Source of the DNA: FEN-1219 sp964457725
GTDB taxonomy: Bacteria > Pseudomonadota > Gammaproteobacteria > Steroidobacterales > Rariloculaceae
Assembly (NCBI GenBank): GCA_964457725.1
Contig: CAYWGQ010000193.1
Span: 1 to 6,922 of the forward strand
DNA length: 6,922 bases
Reading direction: 5' to 3'
In this document: one piece after another, positions 1 to 6,499 of the stretch
Numbering within the stretch: position 1 is the stretch's first letter
Layout of the letters: every line of letters begins with the position of its first letter
Notes under the pieces: model-generated
Databases searched by the model: none
The model's input: the letters and a program-made list of their open reading frames with translations, nothing else
What the model was told of the DNA's origin: nothing
Program-made: the position numbers and the translations under genes

Positions 1-355
1 CGATGGTGTGCACCGGATTGAGCGAGGTCATCGACTCCTGGAAGATCATGCCGATCCGGTTGCCGCGGACCTCCTCGCCGTCGACGATCTTCCGGCGGAC
101 GATGTCGACGCCGTCGAGCAGTGCGGTCCCGCGCGTGATACGCCCGGGCGGCATCGGGATCAGCCCCATGATGCTCTGCACCGTGACCGATTTGCCGCAG
201 CCCGACTCGCCGACGATCGCGAGCGTGCGGCCCGCATGCACGTCGAAGTCGACGCCGCGGACCGCGTGGACGACGCCGCCGTAAGTGTCGAACTCGACGT
301 GCAGATCGCGGACCGACAGCACGGGTGTCGCAGCGGCCTGCGGCGCGGCGCTCAT
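1..355 (-). CDS. oppD: Peptide ABC importer ATPase, OppD/DppD type (N-terminal part, cut by left edge)
   Basis: One of the two cytoplasmic ATPases that power peptide import through an OppB-OppC channel. The first 118 residues are present. They read MSAAPQAAATPVLSVRDLHV at the start, then the Walker A loop GESGCGKS at residues 49-56 and the Q-loop in MIFQESMTSLNP at about 103-114, and stop just after NPVHTI. The signature motif, Walker B, H-loop and C-terminal cysteine domain lie outside the window. The ATG at 353-355 overlaps the oppC TGA as ATGA, and a GAGGGG ribosome site at 362-367 sits 6 nt upstream, so the start is well supported. The segment between the Walker A strand and the Q-loop (residues 81-102) has the charged stretch VRRKIVDGEEVRGNR, and the Q-loop reads QES where QEP or QDP is more usual; both look like family variation. 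Assignment to the D rather than the F subunit rests on the MTSLNP motif and the position after oppC. Confidence 0.93.
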   Translation of the reverse strand, partial: MSAAPQAAATPVLSVRDLHVEFDTYGGVVHAVRGVDFDVHAGRTLAIVGESGCGKSVTVQSIMGLIPMPPGRITRGTALLDGVDIVRRKIVDGEEVRGNRIGMIFQESMTSLNPVHTI

Positions 356-1752
356 TCCCGGCCCCTCAGGCGGACGTCGAGCGCGTCGCGAAGTCCGTCG
401 CCCAACAGGTTGAACGCGAGCACCGCGATGCTGATCATCGCCGCCGGAAACAAGAGCTCGTGCGGATGGGTCAGCATCGTGCGGATGCCTTCGTTCGCCA
501 TGCTGCCCCAGGACGGCGTCGGCGGCGCGACGCCCATGCCGATGAAGGACAGGAACGCCTCGGTGAAGATCGCGCTCGGCACCGCGAACGTGAGCGTCAC
601 GAGGATCACGCCGAGCGTGTTCGGGATCATGTGACGCAGCACCAGATAGCCCGTGCGCGCGCCGAGGAGCCGCGCGGCGGCGACGTAGGCCTCCTCGCGG
701 ATCTGCAGAATCTGCCCGCGGACGAGCCGCGCCGTCGCCGGCCAGCCGAGCGCGACGAGCGCGATCACGAGCGGGAAGATGCCGCTCTCGCCCGGACCGA
801 TGCCGAACGCGATCCGGAACAGGATCATGAACAGCAGGAACGGCAGCGCGACGACGAAATCGGCGAAACGCATCAGCACCTCGTCGACGCGCCCGCCGAC
901 GAATCCCGCGACGCTGCCGTAGAGGATTCCGGTCAGCACGAACAAGAGCGGCGCGGCGACGCCGATGAAGAGCGACACGCGCGCGCCGTGCATCAGCCGC
1001 GCGAGCATGTCGCGCCCGAGGTAGTCCGTGCCGAGCGGATGGTACGGGAGCGCGACGCGATCGCCGAGGTCGACGCTCCCGGGCGAGTCGATCAGGCCGC
1101 GCGCGGCCGCTTCCGCGGCCGTCAGCGCGCGGAGCGGCTCGCCGGAGACGACGGCGTAGGCGTCGCTCTCGTTGCCGTTCGCGTCGAGCGCGACGACCGA
1201 GTACCAGTACCGCCGCGGGCGCAGATCGAATCGGTCCTCGTAGCTCACCGTGTTCGGGTCCAGGATGTCCGCGAGCGGCAATCCGAGCGCCCGGTCGGGT
1301 GCGGGATCGGCGATGCTGCGGTAGACGCGGTAGCCCGCCGCGCCCGTCACCGGATTCCAGACGAGGCGGATCGCGATCGTCGTCGGCGGCTCGGCGAGCT
1401 CGAGCACGTCCGGCGCGCCGCCCGCGCTCGCGGTGCGCGCGGCCGCATCGACTCCGGCCCAGGGCTCGTACGGCGGCACGATCGTCGCCTCCGCCGGCAG
1501 CCCGGGCGGCTCGCTCGTCCGGTCGACGTCCTGCTCGGCGGGATCCACGCGCCACAGCCACGGGCCCGCGATCGTGAATAGCGCGAGCGCGACCACGATG
1601 TAGAGCGACGCGAGCGCGCGGCGGTTCTGCTTCAGCCGCCGCCACGCGTCTTGCCAGTACGACGGCGACGGGCGCGAGACCGCTGCGCGCTCGCGCACCG
1701 GCTCGGCCGGCGCGAAATCCTCGGGGGAGACGTTTCTCGCGACCGCGCTCAT
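352..1752 (-). CDS. oppC: Peptide ABC importer permease, OppC type, with a periplasmic FnIII-like insertion
   Basis: Inner-membrane subunit that forms half of the translocation channel. It is 466 residues, against about 300 for a usual OppC. In order: a cytoplasmic tail; TM1 at about 47-64; a long predicted periplasmic stretch from about 65 to 235; the family motif HPLGTDYLGRDMLARL at 238-253; then five membrane segments near 258-282, 293-313, 324-341, 377-399 and 434-452. The EAA coupling loop is at about 352-378 (EEAYVAAARLLGARTG), where the ATPases dock. The extra length falls almost entirely between TM1 and the HPLGTD motif and contains an FnIII-like domain (listed separately). The ATG at 1750-1752 overlaps the oppB TGA as ATGA, with a weak GGTGA site 7 nt upstream. 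The same frame stays open far upstream through oppB and part of oppA, but that part is an antisense-type shadow without family similarity. The stop overlaps the oppD start. All channel motifs are intact, so it is probably functional. Confidence 0.95.
   Translation of the reverse strand: MSAVARNVSPEDFAPAEPVRERAAVSRPSPSYWQDAWRRLKQNRRALASLYIVVALALFTIAGPWLWRVDPAEQDVDRTSEPPGLPAEATIVPPYEPWAGVDAAARTASAGGAPDVLELAEPPTTIAIRLVWNPVTGAAGYRVYRSIADPAPDRALGLPLADILDPNTVSYEDRFDLRPRRYWYSVVALDANGNESDAYAVVSGEPLRALTAAEAAARGLIDSPGSVDLGDRVALPYHPLGTDYLGRDMLARLMHGARVSLFIGVAAPLLFVLTGILYGSVAGFVGGRVDEVLMRFADFVVALPFLLFMILFRIAFGIGPGESGIFPLVIALVALGWPATARLVRGQILQIREEAYVAAARLLGARTGYLVLRHMIPNTLGVILVTLTFAVPSAIFTEAFLSFIGMGVAPPTPSWGSMANEGIRTMLTHPHELLFPAAMISIAVLAFNLLGDGLRDALDVRLRGRE
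1129..1401 (-). other. Fibronectin type III-like domain inside OppC
   Basis: Residues about 118-208 of OppC read like a single FnIII beta-sandwich. There is an early strand with the core tryptophan (IAIRLVWNPV, W132), then the typical GAAGYRVYRS (about 137-146), a variable loop, a TVSYEDR strand (168-174), and the closing YWYSVVALDANGNES (182-196) followed by a last strand AYAVVSGEP. The pattern W...P..GA.GY.VYRS...Y.D......Y.Y.V.A.D..GNES is characteristic of bacterial FnIII modules. A Pro/Glu/Ala-rich linker (about 70-117) precedes it and an Ala-rich linker (about 209-225) follows. Because TM1 of OppC crosses from inside to outside, the domain should lie in the periplasm near where OppA docks. 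The fold call is from sequence pattern only. Confidence 0.82.
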
Positions 1753-2681
1753 TGGAGCGTCACCCGCGGGTCGATCACGCCGTACAGCAGATCGACGACG
1801 ATGACCATCAGCACGAGGAACGCGCCGTAGAACACGGTCGTGCCCATGATCACGGTGTAGTCGAGCTGCTGGACGGCCTCGACGAAGTAGCGCCCGAGGC
1901 CCGGGATCGCGAACACGAGCTCGACGACGAAACCGCCGGTCGTGATCGTCGCGATCGCGGGGCCGAGCACGGTGACGACCGGCAGCACGGCGTTGCGGAG
2001 CTGATGCCTCAAGAAGATGCGCGCCGGCGGCAGACCTTTCGCGCGCGCGGTGCGGACGAAATCGCTGCTCGCGATCTCGAGCATCGAGGAGCGCATCAGG
2101 CGTGTCAGATACGCCATCGTGCCGAGTCCGAGCACCATCGACGGCACGAGCATGTGCCGCAACGTCCCCCAGCCCGCGACCGGCAGCAGCGAGAACCCGA
2201 GCCAGCCGTTCAGCCGGACGATCGCGAGCTGACCGAGCGCGGCGACGACGAAGCTCGGCACCGAGATGCCGACGATCACGAGAAACATGATGATCGTGTC
2301 CGGCAGGCGGTTCCTGTAGAGCGCCGTCAGTGCGCCCCAGAGCACGCCGCCGAGCGCGGCGAACGCGAGCGCGAGCACGCCGAGCGTCGCCGAGACGGGA
2401 AAGTGCTCGCGGATGATGTCGTTGACGCGCCGGTTCTGCTGTGTGAACGAGATGCCGAAATCCCCGCGCGCCATGCCGGAAAGAAAGATCCAGTACTGCT
2501 CGATCAGCGGCCGGTCGAGCCCGTAGCGCGCCTCGAGGTTCGCCCGGATCTCCTCGTTCGGCAGGCGCTCGCCCGACAGCGGATCGCCCGGCACCGAATG
2601 CATCGCAACGAACGTCGCGGTCGCGATGAACCAGACCGTGATTACCCCTTGCAGCAGGCGCTTTGCCGTGTACGCGAGCAC
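1749..2681 (-). CDS. oppB: Peptide ABC importer permease, OppB type
   Basis: Inner-membrane channel subunit that pairs with OppC. It has 310 residues, the normal size. TM1 is at about 9-29, followed by the GDP motif at 32-34, the periplasmic stretch YGLDRPLIEQYW (53-64) and GDFGISF (73-79), all typical of OppB/DppB. Further membrane segments lie near 98-121, 129-153, 176-192, 232-256 and 277-300. The EAA loop is at about 202-229 (EIASSDFVRTARAKGLP), and FAIPGLGRYFVEAV (257-270) is the usual conserved stretch after it. The start is a GTG at 2681: it is the only conventional start between the oppA stop and TM1, and AAGG sits 5 nt upstream. It follows oppA by 15 bp and overlaps oppC by ATGA, so it is almost certainly co-translated with both. 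No unusual features seen. Confidence 0.96.
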   Translation of the reverse strand: MLAYTAKRLLQGVITVWFIATATFVAMHSVPGDPLSGERLPNEEIRANLEARYGLDRPLIEQYWIFLSGMARGDFGISFTQQNRRVNDIIREHFPVSATLGVLALAFAALGGVLWGALTALYRNRLPDTIIMFLVIVGISVPSFVVAALGQLAIVRLNGWLGFSLLPVAGWGTLRHMLVPSMVLGLGTMAYLTRLMRSSMLEIASSDFVRTARAKGLPPARIFLRHQLRNAVLPVVTVLGPAIATITTGGFVVELVFAIPGLGRYFVEAVQQLDYTVIMGTTVFYGAFLVLMVIVVDLLYGVIDPRVTLQ

Positions 2682-2686
2682 GAAGA

Positions 2687-2690
2687 CCTT
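2687..2690 (-). promoter_or_regulatory. Ribosome binding site for oppB (supports a GTG start)
   Basis: On the minus strand AAGG stands 5 nt before GTG at 2681. No ATG occurs in this frame between the oppA stop codon and the first membrane helix, so this short site decides the start. Confidence 0.6.
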
Positions 2691-2696
2691 GTACGG

Positions 2697-4397
2697 CTAC
2701 GGAGCGTCGGCGAGGTAGGCGAAGCTGTAGTTCGGATCGCCGCCCATCGGCCGGCGCATCACGTTCTTCAAGCGCGGGTCCTGCACGTACATCACGCCGC
2801 GCTCGTAGTTCACGATGATCGCGACTTCCTCGATCAGAATTCGCTGCACCTCCGCGAAAGCCGCCATGCGCTCCCGCTGATCGGTCGACTCCTGCGCGAT
2901 CCGCACGTGCCGGTCGAGCTCCGCGTTCGCGAACTTGCCGTGGTTGTTCGTGTTCCACGACGCGAACAGATCCGCGAACGTCATCGGGTCGTCGTAATCG
3001 GGTCCCCAGCCGTAGATCACGATGTCGAACTCGCCGTTCTCGGCCTTCGCGAGGCGCTGCTTGAAAATCTGCTTGTCGATGCGCACGTCGAGACCGAGCT
3101 CGCGCCGGAACAGCGCCTGCAGGTACTCCGCCTTCTTGCTGCCGAGCGGGGAGTCGTCGGCGAGCAGCACGAGCGGCGGAAAGGCGTCGAGCCCGAGCTC
3201 CTGGCGGGCGCGCTCGAGGTGCTCGCGCGCCGCGCGCGGGTCGTGCGCGACGGCCGGCGGCGGATACTCCTGCTTGAAGAGCCCGTCGACGCCCCGAAGC
3301 CAGGCGGGGAACAGCGAGTCGGCCGGCGTGTAGCTCGGGACGCGCAGCACCTTGTAGAGGAGCTCGGCGTTGTCGGTCGCGAGCTGCAGTGCCTTGCGGA
3401 AGTGGTAGTTCGCGGTCAGCCGGCCGGGACGATGGTTCGGCATCAGGAACCAGACGCTGCCGTCCGCGTAGCGGCCGATCTGGAATCGCTCCGCGAGCGC
3501 TTGATCGAGCTCCTGCGAGGTCAGGTGATCGACGTCCGCGATCTCGCCGTCGCGGAACAGGTTCATCCGCGCGGTGTTGTCGGCCGTGACGTACGGGATG
3601 TCGATCAGGTTCAGCTGGACCTCGTCGCGGTTCCAGTAGCGCGAATTCTTCTCGAGCCGGATGTGCGCGCCGTGCACCCAGCGCGTCATCACGAACGGGC
3701 CGTTGTAGAGGAGATCGGCCGCATCCGCCCCGTAGCGGCCGCGGCGGCTCTCGTAGAAGTCCTGTCGCACCGGCAGATAGGTGTGGAACGCGGCGAGCTT
3801 GTCGAAGTACGCGATCGGCCGCTCGAACTCGACCTCGAGCGTCCGGTCGTCGAGCGCGCGTGCGCCGAGCGCCTCCGGCGGCAAGTCGCCCGAGTTGATC
3901 GCTTCGGCGTTCTTGATCGGGTAGAGGTTGTATGCGTACGGCCCGGCGGTCGCCGGGTCGACCACGGTCCGCCACGCGAACACGAAATCGTGCGCGGTCA
4001 CGGGGACGCCGTCGCTCCAGAGCGCGTCGTCGCGGAGGTAGAACGTCGCGCCGTCGTCGCCGATGTCCCAGCGCTCGGCGACGCCCGCGACGAGCCGTCC
4101 CTGGGGGTCGTAGCGCAGGAGCCCCTCCATCGTGTGCGCGAGGATCATGATGCTCTGCGCGTCGGTCGCGCGGGTGCTGTCGAGCTGCGGTGGCTCATAG
4201 CGGATCGAGACGGTGATCGCGCGGTTCTCCAAATCGATCGCGCCGTTCGCCGCCGTGCCGGCACCGGTCAGCGACGCGGCCCACGCGAGCGCGCCGAGCA
4301 GCGCGGTGAAACCGCCGACGGCCGCGAGCGCGAGCACGGCCACCTGCCGGAGCGCGGCGCGGCTCAGCGGATCGCGGTTTGCGTGCGGCTTGCTCAT
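2697..4397 (-). CDS. oppA: Peptide-binding protein, family 5 solute-binding protein (OppA type)
   Basis: Periplasmic receptor that captures oligopeptides and delivers them to OppB-OppC. It has 566 residues, slightly longer than the family norm of about 540. A basic N-tail precedes a hydrophobic stretch (about 17-42) that can serve as a Sec signal; ALAWA-AS (36-42) is a possible cleavage site. There is no lipobox cysteine, so it is either soluble or stays anchored by this helix. Family marks follow: EGLLRYDPQGRLVAGVAERW (91-110), LWSDGVPVTAHDFVFAWR (126-143), YNGPFVMTRW (231-240), FRKALQLATD (333-342) and GWGPDYDDPMTFADLF (463-478). By analogy with enterobacterial OppA, the Asp of this last motif (D467) would bind the peptide amino group; this is inferred without an alignment. 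Peptide size or sequence preference cannot be read from the sequence. The ATG at 4395-4397 has GAGGA 7 nt upstream. The gene lies 34 bp after the DUF2891 gene, with no visible promoter between them. Confidence 0.95.
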   Translation of the reverse strand: MSKPHANRDPLSRAALRQVAVLALAAVGGFTALLGALAWAASLTGAGTAANGAIDLENRAITVSIRYEPPQLDSTRATDAQSIMILAHTMEGLLRYDPQGRLVAGVAERWDIGDDGATFYLRDDALWSDGVPVTAHDFVFAWRTVVDPATAGPYAYNLYPIKNAEAINSGDLPPEALGARALDDRTLEVEFERPIAYFDKLAAFHTYLPVRQDFYESRRGRYGADAADLLYNGPFVMTRWVHGAHIRLEKNSRYWNRDEVQLNLIDIPYVTADNTARMNLFRDGEIADVDHLTSQELDQALAERFQIGRYADGSVWFLMPNHRPGRLTANYHFRKALQLATDNAELLYKVLRVPSYTPADSLFPAWLRGVDGLFKQEYPPPAVAHDPRAAREHLERARQELGLDAFPPLVLLADDSPLGSKKAEYLQALFRRELGLDVRIDKQIFKQRLAKAENGEFDIVIYGWGPDYDDPMTFADLFASWNTNNHGKFANAELDRHVRIAQESTDQRERMAAFAEVQRILIEEVAIIVNYERGVMYVQDPRLKNVMRRPMGGDPNYSFAYLADAP

Positions 4398-4404
4398 GGC
4401 CTCT

Positions 4405-4409
4405 TCCTC
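4405..4409 (-). promoter_or_regulatory. Ribosome binding site for oppA
   Basis: On the minus strand GAGGA lies 7 nt before the ATG of oppA. The 34-bp gap that holds it shows neither a convincing -10/-35 pair nor a stem-loop with a T-run, so oppA is probably transcribed from further upstream. Confidence 0.65.
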
Positions 4410-4431
4410 GCCGGGGCTGCCACTCCGAATG

Positions 4432-5499
4432 CTAGCGGATCGAGTCCGCGGGGAGACAGCGGTCGGCCGTCAGCAGGTAGACGGCGAACGTCGGCAGCCA
4501 GTGCGTCGCCGCGTAGTCGGCGATCCCGAGCGCCGCCGCGAGACCGGCCTCGGCATGCCGCTCGGCCGCGTCGCGGAGCGGCGTGACGCGCGGATCGGCC
4601 GGCGGCAACGCGGCGGCGATCCGCCGCAGATTCCACGCGCGCGACAGATTGAGCCCGTGCAGGTGGACGAGCTTGCCGTCCGTCTCGTCCGCGGCCGCCG
4701 GCGCAACGGGCAGCCAATCGGAAGCTGGCCCGCGCGGCAGCTCCGGCAGGAACGCGTCGAGCCACGCGGCGAAGGCCGCGGGCTCGCGGAGCGCGGCCGC
4801 GACGGCGTCCGCCTCGCCGAGGCACGGCGACAGGAAATCCTCGCCCGAGGGCTCGAATGCGAGCGACGCGCCGCGATCGGTCCCGTAGAGGCGGAGCACC
4901 TGCGCCGCGAGCAGCCGTTCCTGCTCCGAATCGTGCCGGCTCGCGGCCGCCTCGAGCAGCAGCGTCAGCGCGAACGCAGTCTGCGAGTGGGTGCCCGAGC
5001 GGATCGGCCGCGCGAGGCGCGTGAGCCAACGCCGAAAGTTGTCCTGCGCCGCGGCGACCACCGGTCGCAACGCCTGCCGCCATGCTTCCGCCCGCCGTTC
5101 GGCCGAGACGGACACCTCCGCCGCGAGCATCGCGAGCCACGCGAGGCCGTACGGCCGCTCGAACGAACGATGGCGCTCGAGGTACCGCGCCTCGGCCGCG
5201 AGCTTCTCCGGCGCGAACGACTCGTCGAGCGCGGTGAGGATTTCCTCCCGAAGCTCGAGCTCGGGCAGCCGGTTCAGGAGCCGCACGAGGAGCCAGTGCG
5301 AGTGGACCGCGGAGTGCCAGTCGAAGCAGCCGTAGAAGCTCGGGTGCAGCTCGCGCGGCGGCGCGACGTCGTCGTCGGAGTCGAGCCGGTGCTGGATGTG
5401 GTTCGGGTACTCGCGGCGGATGCCGTCGAGCGCGAGCCGCGCGAGCGCCGGCGCCGCGCTCGCGAGCCGCTCGTCAGCCGGAGCCGGCGAGGCGGGCAT
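4432..5499 (-). CDS. DUF2891 family protein of unknown function
   Basis: A 355-residue protein that I recognise as DUF2891 (Pfam) from several conserved blocks: REYPNHIQH (29-37), LHPSFYGCFDWHSAVHSHW (51-69), ERPYGLAWLAML (114-125), RSGTHSQTAFAL (167-178), GEDFLSPCLGEADAV (219-233), HLHGLNLSRAWNL (279-291) and HWLPTFAVYLL (333-343). No signal peptide or membrane helix is evident, so it is probably cytoplasmic. It looks mostly alpha-helical, and its invariant-looking His, Asp, Glu, Trp and Tyr residues resemble an active-site set, perhaps in an alpha/alpha barrel; that is inference, and no reaction is known to me. The ATG at 5497-5499 is chosen over an upstream in-frame start at 5577 because the family similarity begins after it and AGGAGG lies 6 nt upstream. 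Its first 26 bp overlap the end of oppF, and oppA follows 34 bp later, so it belongs to the importer operon. A role in processing imported peptides or an attached moiety is a guess from context. Confidence 0.88.
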   Translation of the reverse strand: MPASPAPADERLASAAPALARLALDGIRREYPNHIQHRLDSDDDVAPPRELHPSFYGCFDWHSAVHSHWLLVRLLNRLPELELREEILTALDESFAPEKLAAEARYLERHRSFERPYGLAWLAMLAAEVSVSAERRAEAWRQALRPVVAAAQDNFRRWLTRLARPIRSGTHSQTAFALTLLLEAAASRHDSEQERLLAAQVLRLYGTDRGASLAFEPSGEDFLSPCLGEADAVAAALREPAAFAAWLDAFLPELPRGPASDWLPVAPAAADETDGKLVHLHGLNLSRAWNLRRIAAALPPADPRVTPLRDAAERHAEAGLAAALGIADYAATHWLPTFAVYLLTADRCLPADSIR

Positions 5500-6499
5500 C
5501 GCGTTCCTCCTTCGCGACGGCCGGCGGCAGCTCGCGCCAATGGTGGCACGCGACGGCGTGGCCGGGGCCGGCTGCATCCCACGCGGGCATCCGTTCCGCG
5601 CAGACGGCGGTCGCGAACGGGCAGCGCGTGTGGAACGGGCAACCGGCCGGCGGATTGATCGGCGAGGGCACGTCGCCCTCGAGCACGATGCGGCTGCGCC
5701 GCTGCTCGGGATCCGGTATCGGGATCGCGGAGATCAGCGCGCGGGTATACGGGTGGCGCGGTTCCGCATAGATGTCCGCCGAGCTCGCGAGCTCGACGAT
5801 CTTGCCGAGGTACATCACCGCGACCCGGTCCGATACGTGGCGGACGACCGAGAGGTCGTGCGCGATGAAGAGCAGCGCGAGCTGCATCTCGCGCTGCAGA
5901 TCGAGCAGCAGGTTCACGATCTGCGCACGCACCGACACGTCGAGCGCGGACACCGCCTCGTCGCAGACGATCAGCTTCGGCTTCAGCGCGATCGCGCGCG
6001 CGATGCCGATCCGCTGCCGCTGCCCGCCCGAGAACTCGTGCGGAAAGCGGTTGACGGCGGAGGCGGGTAGGCCGACCCGCTCGAGCAGCTCCGCGGCCCA
6101 GCGCCGGCGCTCCGCAGCCGTGCCGAGCCCGTGGATCACGAACGGCTCCTCGAGAATCGTGCCGATCGTGTGCCGCGGATTCAGCGACTCCATCGGGTCC
6201 TGGAAGATGATCTGCATGTCGCGGCGGAGCGCGCGCCACTCGCGGCGGCCGACCGTCGCGAGGTCCCGTCCCTCGAACAGCACCGTGCCGCTCGTCTTCG
6301 GCACGAGGTTCAGGATCGTCCGGCCGACGGTCGTCTTGCCGCAGCCGGATTCGCCGACGAGGCCGAGCGTCTCGCCGCGGTCGAGCGTGAACGACACGCC
6401 GTCGACCGCGTGCACGTCGCCGATCTTCCGGAGGAAGATCCCGGCGCGGACGGGGTAGTACTTCTTGAGGTCGCGGACCTCGAGCAGCGGCGCGCTCAT
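5474..6499 (-). CDS. oppF: Peptide ABC importer ATPase, OppF/DppF type
   Basis: Cytoplasmic ATPase that pairs with OppD to drive peptide import. It has 341 residues, normal for the family, and all nucleotide-binding motifs are intact: Walker A GESGCGKTT (49-57), Q-loop IIFQDPMESLNPR (97-109), signature FSGGQRQR (156-163), Walker B LIVCDEAVSALD (176-187) and H-loop FIAHDLSVV (211-219). The early KKYYPVRAG (12-20) and MESLNPR favour OppF over OppD. The C-terminal oligopeptide-transporter domain starts near RHPYTRALISAIP (248-260) and ends with four cysteines, C287, C293, C300 and C318, in the spacing C-x5-C-x6-C-x17-C. The ATG at 6497-6499 overlaps the stop of the upstream oppD as ATGA. It has no strong ribosome site of its own, so translation is probably coupled. 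An upstream in-frame ATG (6601) would add an Arg/Ala-rich tail unlike the family and was rejected. The 3' end overlaps the DUF2891 gene by 26 bp. Confidence 0.96.
   Translation of the reverse strand: MSAPLLEVRDLKKYYPVRAGIFLRKIGDVHAVDGVSFTLDRGETLGLVGESGCGKTTVGRTILNLVPKTSGTVLFEGRDLATVGRREWRALRRDMQIIFQDPMESLNPRHTIGTILEEPFVIHGLGTAAERRRWAAELLERVGLPASAVNRFPHEFSGGQRQRIGIARAIALKPKLIVCDEAVSALDVSVRAQIVNLLLDLQREMQLALLFIAHDLSVVRHVSDRVAVMYLGKIVELASSADIYAEPRHPYTRALISAIPIPDPEQRRSRIVLEGDVPSPINPPAGCPFHTRCPFATAVCAERMPAWDAAGPGHAVACHHWRELPPAVAKEERDARLAGSG
5506..5511 (-). promoter_or_regulatory. Ribosome binding site for the DUF2891 gene, inside oppF
   Basis: On the minus strand AGGAGG (within GAAGGAGGAA) stands 6 nt before the ATG at 5499. 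It is the strongest Shine-Dalgarno in the window and lies within the last codons of oppF. It fixes the start codon and implies strong translation of the DUF2891 product from the same message. Confidence 0.85.

Noticed and set aside
1104..1121. Perfect 7-bp inverted repeat with a TTCC loop (CGGCCGC / GCGGCCG)
   Set aside because: It lies in the Ala-rich linker of oppC, where GCC/GCG alanine codons make such palindromes likely, and it has no T-run. A terminator or regulatory role is not supported.
325..1581. Plus-strand open frame of 418 codons opposite oppC
   Set aside because: Very high Arg/Glu/Asp/His low-complexity content and no domain; a shadow of oppC.
1753..3975. Upstream extension of the oppC frame to a 1207-codon open frame
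   Set aside because: The part above 1752 runs through oppB and oppA in another frame and is Arg/Ala-rich without similarity. The true start is the ATGA overlap with oppB, so this is neither a fusion nor a frameshift.
4398..4431. Gap between the DUF2891 gene and oppA as a promoter or terminator site
   Set aside because: It is only 34 bp, holds the oppA ribosome site, and shows no clear -10/-35 elements or stem-loop with T-run.
1752..4586. Plus-strand open frame of 944 codons opposite oppB, oppA and the end of DUF2891
   Set aside because: It is antisense to well-recognised genes, is dominated by Arg, Glu, Val, His and Asp as expected from mirrored GC-rich codons, and shows no domain. The minus-strand genes have family motifs and ribosome sites.
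4213..5658. Plus-strand open frame of 481 codons opposite DUF2891
   Set aside because: Arg-rich shadow of GC-rich coding DNA; the minus-strand DUF2891 blocks are conclusive.
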